From the NCBI GenBank assembly GCA_946497375.1, contig CAMMKE010000029.1, positions 1 through 13,891 on the forward strand: 13,891 bases of DNA, read 5' to 3'. Shown in pieces: positions 6,614 to 12,504 of this stretch. The translations under genes were made by a program, and so were the position numbers. The notes beneath the pieces are model-generated. The model had not been told where the DNA came from. It saw only the letters and a program-made list of their open reading frames with translations, and did not search any database. Positions within the stretch are counted from its first letter, which is position 1. Every line of letters begins with the position of its first letter. The DNA comes from an uncultured Mycoplasmatota bacterium (GTDB lineage: Bacteria; Bacillota_I; Bacilli_A; RF39; UBA660).

Positions 6614-6662
6614 TTTTTCTAACTTAAGAAAGCTTTAAAACTTATAGAAAAGAGGAAGACTT

Positions 6663-7553
6663 ATGAATTTAGAAGAAATTGATGTTAATCTTTTTAAAAT
6701 ATTCTATTATGTTTGTCAATATGGTACATTTTCAAAAACGGCAGAAGCTTTAGGGGTTACACAACCAAGTGTTAGTTATAGTATAAAAACACTAGAGACT
6801 CAACTTGGAATAAAATTATTTGAAAGATCTAGTTACTCATTAACTTTAACTTCTGAAGGAGAAATGCTATTACCTTATGTAGAACAGTCTTTGAATAGTT
6901 TAAAAACAGGTATGATAAATATAAATGATTTGGTAAATTTAAATAGTGGACAAATATCAATAGGTGTTCCATCTCATATTGGAGTTTTTTTACTAACAGA
7001 TATTATAAGTGATTTTACAAAGGAATATCCAAATATAAAGATTAAAGTTATTAGTAAGCCTACAAAAGAGTTATTTAGACTTCTTAACAATAATGAATTA
7101 GAAGTGTTAATAGATAGTTCTCCTTTAGATAATAGTTTTAATAATGTAGAAATTTATAAAATTGCTACAGAAAATTGTATTCTTGCTTGTAATAGAAAAA
7201 TGACAGAACTTAGAGATAAGAAAATTTCTCTTAAAAAAGTTCTTAACTACCCATTAATTGTACCTTTGCGTACCTCAAGTAGTACAAAAGAGTTAATGCG
7301 AATTTTTGAGAAGAATAAAATTCCTTTTAATCCTAGTTATGAGATATCGACCAGTGATATGATTGCCGAGATGATAGAGAAAAATTTAGGTGTAGGGTAT
7401 CTCTTTGAAAAGACAATAGCTTTATATGATAATATCTGTAAAATAGATTTAAATATTACTTTACCTACTTTTGATATTTATATAATTTATAAGGATAAAA
7501 TTCCGTCAGTTACTGCTAAAAAGTTTATTTCATTTGTTAAAAACAGGTCTTAA
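6663..7553 (+). CDS. LysR-type transcriptional regulator
   Basis: 296 residues, standard LysR length. Residues 4-62 are the LysR winged helix (FKIFYYVCQYGTFSKTAEAL, VTQPSVSYSIKTLE, LGIKLFERS), followed by a linker helix to about residue 90 and a periplasmic-binding-like effector domain (IGVPSHIGVFLLTDIISDF, YPLIVPLRTSSSTKELM, MIEKNLGVGYLFE). The effector is unknown; the usual role is ligand-dependent activation of neighbouring genes. ATG follows AGAGGAAG (6651-6658). It is read in the same direction as the radical SAM cluster 90 bp downstream rather than divergently, but it is the nearest regulator, and an AT-rich dyad sits between the two. Control of that cluster is inference from position. 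Confidence 0.9.
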   Translation: MNLEEIDVNLFKIFYYVCQYGTFSKTAEALGVTQPSVSYSIKTLETQLGIKLFERSSYSLTLTSEGEMLLPYVEQSLNSLKTGMININDLVNLNSGQISIGVPSHIGVFLLTDIISDFTKEYPNIKIKVISKPTKELFRLLNNNELEVLIDSSPLDNSFNNVEIYKIATENCILACNRKMTELRDKKISLKKVLNYPLIVPLRTSSSTKELMRIFEKNKIPFNPSYEISTSDMIAEMIEKNLGVGYLFEKTIALYDNICKIDLNITLPTFDIYIIYKDKIPSVTAKKFISFVKNRS

Positions 7554-7555
7554 AA

Positions 7556-7578
7556 TTATATAAAAAAATTTTATATAA
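7556..7578. repeat. Perfect AT-only inverted repeat between LysR gene and radical SAM cluster
   Basis: TTATATAAAA (7556-7565) and TTTTATATAA (7569-7578) are perfect 10-bp arms around AAA. The repeat starts 3 bases after the LysR stop. Its right arm overlaps the best -35 position for the cluster. It could be an operator or a weak hairpin at the transcript end; it has no G/C pairs and no U-run beyond the arm, so a terminator is less likely. Confidence 0.5.
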
Positions 7579-7597
7579 GATATAAAAACTATATAAT
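7569..7597 (+). promoter_or_regulatory. Candidate promoter of the radical SAM cluster
   Basis: A perfect TATAAT (7592-7597) has only a weak -35, TTTTAT (7569-7574), at 17 bp. A poor -35 is common where a LysR protein activates. An 8-bp palindrome GCAATTGC (7607-7614) lies just after the predicted start site, and the ribosome binding site GAGGTGATT precedes the ATG at 7644. Assignment rests on sequence and position alone. Confidence 0.45.
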
Positions 7598-7643
7598 TGA
7601 TTTATTGCAATTGCTATCATATACTTTAAATGAGGTGATTAAG

Positions 7644-8720
7644 ATGAAAAAATATAATATTGGTTGGGGGTTAACTAATGCTTGCAATATGAACTGTAAG
7701 TTTTGCTACAGTAAAGAAACACGAGATAGTTCTAAAAATTTAGGGGTGGACGATTGGATTAAATTTATTGATGAAAATCATCAATTGATTGAGTCAATAA
7801 ACTATGGTACTGGTGAAAATGCTATATGTAATGATTTCTTTACATTTTTAAACCATGTTAGAAGTAACTACCCAGATATCAAACAATCACTTACAACAAA
7901 TGGATATTTGTATGAAGCAATATCTAAAGATGATGAGAAAATGGATATTTATAAAAGAGCCATTGATGAAGTTGATGTATCATTAGACTTTGCTAATAAA
8001 GAGAAACATAATAGTTTTAGGGGGCAACCTTCCGCTTATACTTGGGCTATTAATATGTTAAAACAATTAAAAAAGGATCTTAAACTTTCTACAATAGTTT
8101 TTGTAGGCTTTGAAGAGACAATGCAAAAAGATAATATTGACGGATTATTTAAAATTGCTAAAGATAACAATGCAATTTTAAGATTAAATATTTATAGACC
8201 AGTTAGTGAAAATATGGAAATAAATAGAAAGTTTACACTTAGCTATAATACATTAATGAATACTTTGAACTATATTGGAACTAATTATAAAATAATAGGC
8301 TTAAGTGATATACTTTTAGGAAACTTATTAACTAATCAAGAGAATATCGTCGAAAATACAGGAGTTGATAGTATTAGAATCTTACCTGATGGTAATATTT
8401 GTCCTTCAACTTATCTTATAAAAGATGAGTATAAAAATAAATACAATATTTTACAACCAAATGTTTTAGAGAAGATTAAATTTGAAACATTTGAGAATGC
8501 TCCAATTCCTTCTGATTGTAATAATTGTTCTTTAAAAGATAAGTGTAGGGGTGGAGTTTATGATAGAAGAATTTTATGGCATGGAACTTTAGAGGAAAGA
8601 GATCCATATTGTCCTTTAGAAAATAATGACACAATAGAAAAAGAAAAATATAAAGTATTAAAGAAAGATCGTATATCCGTTCATGATGGATATTTACCAA
8701 CGATGTTCTTTAAAAATTAA
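7644..8720 (+). CDS. Radical SAM enzyme with SPASM/Twitch-like C-terminal domain
   Basis: 358 residues. The radical SAM cluster motif CNMNCKFC (C14, C18, C21) sits close to the N-terminus and binds the 4Fe-4S cluster that cleaves SAM to the 5'-deoxyadenosyl radical. The usual GGEP motif is represented by GTGEN (55-59), and TTNGY (84-88) follows. The C-terminal domain has DGNICPS (C253), CNNCSLKDKC (C292, C295, C301, a C-x2-C-x5-C pattern) and C323, so it probably holds at least one auxiliary cluster, as in SPASM or Twitch enzymes. These commonly modify peptides or proteins, but some act on small molecules. ATG 7644 follows GAGGTGATT; a TTG at 7605 would add 13 residues with no binding site. 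First gene of a tight four-gene cluster. Substrate unknown; no precursor peptide gene is visible nearby. Confidence 0.85.
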   Translation: MKKYNIGWGLTNACNMNCKFCYSKETRDSSKNLGVDDWIKFIDENHQLIESINYGTGENAICNDFFTFLNHVRSNYPDIKQSLTTNGYLYEAISKDDEKMDIYKRAIDEVDVSLDFANKEKHNSFRGQPSAYTWAINMLKQLKKDLKLSTIVFVGFEETMQKDNIDGLFKIAKDNNAILRLNIYRPVSENMEINRKFTLSYNTLMNTLNYIGTNYKIIGLSDILLGNLLTNQENIVENTGVDSIRILPDGNICPSTYLIKDEYKNKYNILQPNVLEKIKFETFENAPIPSDCNNCSLKDKCRGGVYDRRILWHGTLEERDPYCPLENNDTIEKEKYKVLKKDRISVHDGYLPTMFFKN

Positions 8721-8734
8721 GGGAGGATTATTTT

Positions 8735-9568
8735 ATGAATTTTAAACCAGAAATAGCAATTATAATGCGCAGTGATGAAGTTATTAAAGAATTTAATTTA
8801 AAAAGAGTAACTATTAATACTTCTTTTGGTCCTGTTCATAGATGTTTTGTTGGCAATATTTATGATGTCCCAGTTTTAGTAATTTATGGAAGGTTTAATA
8901 GTGAAAAAGTACCATCTAGCGAGATAAACTTTGAACAAACTATAGAAGCGGTTAAGAATAGTGGTTGTAAAAAATTAATAGGTACTTTTGTAGTAGGTGG
9001 TATTAATCCTAAAATGCCACAAGGAAGTGTTTATGTATTAGGAGATTTAGTAGGTATGGGTAATTATAATATTCATTGGAATCAAAATGAACCTTTTCAC
9101 AATGCTGAAATGTATGAACCATTTTGTCCAATCCTAACAAAAAAACTATGTGAAGCGAGTGAAAAGATGCAATTTCCTGTTAAACAAAATGCTACTTATG
9201 TATCATTCTATGGTTATCCTAGAATAGAGACAAAAAAAGAACTTGAGTTTTATAATAGACAAGGTTGGGATATTGTAGGGCAAACTTGTGATGGTGAAGC
9301 GACATGTGCTAGATTAAATCAAATTTGTTATGCAGCAGTTGCAGTACAGATTGATGATCCTAATAGCAGAAAAGATTATGTTGATAATCTAAAAGTAAAT
9401 AAAAAGAAAAATCAATATGTAGAGACAATTAAATCTTGCAGAGAAAGAACTACTAAAATAGTTTTACAATTTCTAAAAGATTACAAAGAAGAAAGCTGTC
9501 CAGTATGTTCTAAAATGTCAAGAAAAAATAATAATTTTAGAGAATTTCCAGATTATTTTTATGAGTAG
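8735..9568 (+). CDS. MTA/purine nucleoside phosphorylase-like protein
   Basis: 277 residues, normal for the 5'-methylthioadenosine phosphorylase (MTAP) branch. Family landmarks are visible: GGINPKMPQGSVYVLGDLV (88-106), FHNAEMYEPFCPILTKKL (121-138), TYVSFYGYPRIETKKELEFY (154-173), DIVGQTCDGEATCARLNQICYAAVAV (179-204). Active MTAPs phosphorolyse MTA, and some cleave 5'-deoxyadenosine, the by-product of radical SAM chemistry. Several substrate-site positions appear changed: the N-terminal GGTG loop reads MRSD, the RHG motif region reads YGRFN, and the TDYD base-contact motif reads IDDP. It may therefore have altered chemistry or specificity. There are ten cysteines, including a CPVC near the C-terminus (255-258). 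ATG follows GGGAGGA, 14 bp after the radical SAM gene. It may clear a SAM by-product or process a nucleoside intermediate; both are inference. Confidence 0.78.
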   Translation: MNFKPEIAIIMRSDEVIKEFNLKRVTINTSFGPVHRCFVGNIYDVPVLVIYGRFNSEKVPSSEINFEQTIEAVKNSGCKKLIGTFVVGGINPKMPQGSVYVLGDLVGMGNYNIHWNQNEPFHNAEMYEPFCPILTKKLCEASEKMQFPVKQNATYVSFYGYPRIETKKELEFYNRQGWDIVGQTCDGEATCARLNQICYAAVAVQIDDPNSRKDYVDNLKVNKKKNQYVETIKSCRERTTKIVLQFLKDYKEESCPVCSKMSRKNNNFREFPDYFYE

Positions 9569-9579
9569 AGGCTGAGAAT

Positions 9580-10545
9580 ATGAAGAAAATATCATTATCG
9601 ATAAGTGAATATTCTAAATTAGTTGTTATTACTAATTTAGAAAGTATAGTTTATAAATTTAAAAATAATCCCTCATCAATTACAAAAACTATCCCTATAA
9701 GGGAAATATTTATAGAAGATTATTGTGATAATAATAATTATAAAAATAATACTATTTTCTTATTAGAAGATGCTAAAAAACAGATGATTTTTGATAAAGA
9801 AAATAATTTTGCTTATATGACCACTAAAGAAAGTGAAATGCGTTTTCCAGATTTAGTTTATGTATTATTAACAATGTTCACAAATGATCTGGTAAAAAAA
9901 AGTAAATACTTATTACATAGTTCTTCTTTAGAATATGATAATGACAAATCTATTCTTTTAATAGGAGATGGAGGAGCAGGAAAAACATCACTTGCATACA
10001 AATTAATAAAAGATTATGATTACAAACTTATTTCTAATGATCATACTTTGTTAACAGTTAAAGATGGACTTTTTACATCTTTAATTGGAACTAAAGATAT
10101 AGAGATGAGATATGGAGTAATTAAGAATAGTTTTAAAGATATAGAAGAGAATCTCCCTAGTTATGATGGAGAAGATTTATGGAAAAGGAAAATTATTATT
10201 AATGATTTTCTAACGGAAGAAAATTTTGCTACTGATAAAGAAAGACACATAACTGATGTTTTTCAAATTAATCTACTAGGGTCTAGTGCCGGAGAAAATT
10301 TTGTTAGTACCAAAAATTATGTGGATCAAATTCTTTATTTGTATGAACAATTATCAAAACAGATAAAGGGAACCTACAATTTAATAACTGGTTTTGACTA
10401 TCCGATGCCTAGTTTGGAGACTGAAGAAAATTTATTAGCTTTATATAATGATATAAAAATAGCTTTGGAAAATACGAAAGTTCATATGGCAAAGGGGTCT
10501 CTTGATGAACTTCCTAAAAGGTTGGTGAAAATAATTGAAAAATAA
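9580..10545 (+). CDS. HPr kinase (HprK)-like P-loop protein
   Basis: 321 residues. The kinase-like core lies at about 108-160: LLHSSSLEY (111-119), a strand leading into the Walker A loop GDGGAGKTS (129-137), then YKLISNDHTLL (148-158), which corresponds to the HprK stretch around vaDD. The flanking N-terminal 100 residues are not recognised and do not look like the HprK N-terminal domain. True HPr kinases phosphorylate Ser46 of HPr in carbon control; this copy is embedded in a radical SAM cluster, and such stand-alone HprK-like proteins occur in other biosynthetic and peptide-modification loci. A kinase acting on a pathway protein or small molecule is plausible but unproven. Start ATG 9580 has GAGG (9568-9571) overlapping the stop of the previous gene, which suggests translational coupling. 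The gene overlaps the next by 11 bases. Confidence 0.72.
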   Translation: MKKISLSISEYSKLVVITNLESIVYKFKNNPSSITKTIPIREIFIEDYCDNNNYKNNTIFLLEDAKKQMIFDKENNFAYMTTKESEMRFPDLVYVLLTMFTNDLVKKSKYLLHSSSLEYDNDKSILLIGDGGAGKTSLAYKLIKDYDYKLISNDHTLLTVKDGLFTSLIGTKDIEMRYGVIKNSFKDIEENLPSYDGEDLWKRKIIINDFLTEENFATDKERHITDVFQINLLGSSAGENFVSTKNYVDQILYLYEQLSKQIKGTYNLITGFDYPMPSLETEENLLALYNDIKIALENTKVHMAKGSLDELPKRLVKIIEK

Positions 10546-12088
10546 GATAATTTTAACGACTTTAGCACCTAAAACACATAGAACATCAGAGGAAAATTTA
10601 GGTATATTATATTTAAAATCTGCTTTACAAGAGAAAGGCTATAATGTAACTGTTATAGATGGATGGCTAAATGAATTATCAGTTGAAGAAGTTTATGAAA
10701 GAATAATAAAAGATAAAGACATTTTATATGTTGGTATATCTTCATATATGTCTAATACCGAACCTACTATTAAACTAATTAACATGCTAAAAAAGCATAA
10801 TAAAGAGTTAAAAATAGTTTGTGGTGGGTTTGGACCTACCTTTTATCCAGAAGATTATTTAAACGCTAATGCCGATATAGTTGCTCGTGGTGAAGGAGAA
10901 GAAACCTTAGTAGAATTAGCAGATGCTTTAAGTAAAAATATGTCTATTGAAAATATAGAGAATATTAGTTATAAGAAAGAAGGTAATATTCATCATAACC
11001 CTTCAAAAAAATTATTAGATAATTTAGATGAATTACCTTTTCCAAGTAGAGAAATGATACCTGTTCTTAAGAAAAAGAAATCTACTGTTAATATGGTTAC
11101 TTCAAGAGGGTGTAGTGGTAACTGTGAGTTTTGTTCTGTAATTTCCTTTTTCAGATTAAGTAAAGGTAAGGTGTGGAGAACAAGAAGTATTGAAAATATA
11201 GTAGATGAGATAGAAGAGTTATATAATAAAGGTATCACTTATATTAAGATGGTAGATGATAGTTTTATTGATGGAACTCGTGATGAGAAATGGGCATATG
11301 ACTTTGCTAATGAGATTGAAAAAAGAGGTATAAAAGTTAAATTAAGAGGGCAAATTAGAGCGGACAAAGTAACTGATAATATTTTATATGATTTAAAAAG
11401 AGCAGGATTTTTTTCTTTTGCTTGTGGTATTGAAAATGGTAGTCCTACAGCTTTAAAAAGAATGAATAAAGCAGCGACTTTAGAAGATAATGAAATGGCT
11501 TTAGAATTATTTAAGAAATACAATTATTTAGTACAAATGGGATTTATTCTTTTTGATAAAGAAACAACTATAAATGAATTAGAAGATAATTATAATTTTC
11601 TTAATAAATATGATTTTACAGTTACTAAAGGAATATTTAGTGAAATGTATAGTGCCGAAGGAACTAAATTAAATAGTAAACTTCGTAATAATGGAACTTT
11701 ATTAGAGAGTAATTTTGTAGACAACAATAATAAGTATATTATTAATAATGAAGATGTTAGAAAAATCTATTCTGCTCTTAAAAGATGGCATAAAGCTCAT
11801 AGTGAAATATATGATATGGCAGTTGATCCCTTAAATGCTCCTAAAGCTATTAGCGATATGGAAATGAATGATTTTTATGGGGAAGTTATGAAATTAAAAA
11901 AACAAGATTTGTTGTTTTTTAGAGATGTTTTAGATATTGTTAAAACTGATAAAAAAATACTTGATAGTTATGTAGAAGAAAAGCTTAGGAATGATGAGAG
12001 TTTCTATAATAATATTAATCAGAAAGTTTTAAAATTATATAAAACTAGTGGGTTAGAATATCATGCAAGTAAAAATCCATTTATTTAA
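10535..12088 (+). CDS. B12-binding-type radical SAM enzyme
   Basis: 517 residues. Residues 1-135 form a Rossmann-like B12-binding domain (LGILYLKSALQEKGY, VGISSYMSN, IVCGGFGPTF, ADIVARGEGEETLVEL) without the His-on DxHxxG motif, as is usual in this group. A short linker (ELPFPSRE) leads to the radical SAM domain with CSGNCEFC (C193, C197, C200) and SAM-site features VDDSF and GIENGSP (298-304). Residues 390-517 are a helical C-terminal region not recognised. Cobalamin-dependent radical SAM enzymes often methylate unreactive carbons or rearrange rings; the substrate is unknown. The start is TTG 10535, overlapping the previous gene by 11 bases, with GGTGA (10524-10528) 6 bases upstream; the next in-frame ATG (10742) would remove half of the B12-binding domain. 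Fourth and last gene of the cluster. Confidence 0.85.
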   Translation: MKNKIILTTLAPKTHRTSEENLGILYLKSALQEKGYNVTVIDGWLNELSVEEVYERIIKDKDILYVGISSYMSNTEPTIKLINMLKKHNKELKIVCGGFGPTFYPEDYLNANADIVARGEGEETLVELADALSKNMSIENIENISYKKEGNIHHNPSKKLLDNLDELPFPSREMIPVLKKKKSTVNMVTSRGCSGNCEFCSVISFFRLSKGKVWRTRSIENIVDEIEELYNKGITYIKMVDDSFIDGTRDEKWAYDFANEIEKRGIKVKLRGQIRADKVTDNILYDLKRAGFFSFACGIENGSPTALKRMNKAATLEDNEMALELFKKYNYLVQMGFILFDKETTINELEDNYNFLNKYDFTVTKGIFSEMYSAEGTKLNSKLRNNGTLLESNFVDNNNKYIINNEDVRKIYSALKRWHKAHSEIYDMAVDPLNAPKAISDMEMNDFYGEVMKLKKQDLLFFRDVLDIVKTDKKILDSYVEEKLRNDESFYNNINQKVLKLYKTSGLEYHASKNPFI

Positions 12089-12094
12089 AACCTC

Positions 12095-12109
12095 AAGTAT
12101 GTTATACTT
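12095..12109 (+). promoter_or_regulatory. Extended -10 promoter within a palindrome
   Basis: TATG-T-TATACT (12098-12108) fits the Gram-positive extended -10 (TRTGN plus TATAAT-like hexamer), which can work with a weak -35. It lies 7 bases after the radical SAM stop and about 26 bases before the downstream ATG. The same bases form a perfect palindrome AAGTAT-GTT-ATACTT (12095-12109), so a regulator could bind here. No U-run follows, so it is not a convincing terminator. Confidence 0.6.
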
Positions 12110-12137
12110 AATATATTAATAGAAAGGGATGATTATG

Positions 12138-12482
12138 ATGGAAAAAATTGATTCTAAAAATTTTATAGGTAAGGAAGTTAATATTGTTATAGATAGAGCT
12201 TTAGGTACTAAACATCCTAAACATGGCTTTGTTTATACTGTTAATTATGGTTATGTACCTAATGTAATTAGTGGCGATGGAGAAGAGTTAGATGCTTATT
12301 TATTAGGAGTATTTGATCCAGTAGAAAATTATAAAGGTAAATGCATTGCAGTTATTCATAGAACTAACGATGATGATGATAAAATAATTGTAGTGCCAGA
12401 GGGTGTTAATTATACTGATGATCAAATAAAAGCTTTAACTGAGTTTCAAGAAAGATTTTTTGAATCTGTAATTATAAGATAA
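12138..12482 (+). CDS. Short inorganic-pyrophosphatase-like protein
   Basis: 114 residues, against about 175 for a bacterial family I soluble inorganic pyrophosphatase. The core is clear: DRALGTKHPKHGFVYTVNYGYVPN, then GDGEELDAYLLGVFDPVENYKGKCIAVIHR. DGEELDA lines up with the metal-binding signature D-x-D-P/E-x-D, with the middle Asp replaced by Glu. Conserved GYVP, the first and last Asp of the signature, and a later IVVPEG are present, while the N-terminal strands and C-terminal helix of full-length enzymes are missing. It may hydrolyse pyrophosphate or a related diphosphate. Three in-frame ATGs (12129, 12135, 12138) follow AAAGGG (12123-12128); I chose 12138 for its 9-base spacing, though 12135 is equally possible. 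HelD follows 22 bp downstream, probably on the same transcript. Confidence 0.75.
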   Translation: MEKIDSKNFIGKEVNIVIDRALGTKHPKHGFVYTVNYGYVPNVISGDGEELDAYLLGVFDPVENYKGKCIAVIHRTNDDDDKIIVVPEGVNYTDDQIKALTEFQERFFESVIIR

Positions 12483-12504
12483 TTAGGTTTAAGGGGGATG
12501 TATT

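Noticed and set aside
6615..6651. TTTTCTA-N23-TAGAAAA inverted repeat before the LysR gene, with AAAGCTTT inside
   Set aside because: Arms are short, AT-rich and far apart, and the right arm runs into the ribosome binding site. In such an AT-rich sequence this is expected by chance, so no operator is called.
7604..7643. Possible small precursor peptide before the SPASM-type radical SAM gene
   Set aside because: The in-frame TTG at 7605 only extends the radical SAM gene, and no separate ATG frame of useful length with a binding site exists in the gap.
12095..12120. Terminator after the radical SAM cluster
   Set aside because: The 6-bp AAGTAT/ATACTT hairpin has a 3-nt loop and no following U-run, and the bases fit an extended -10 promoter better.
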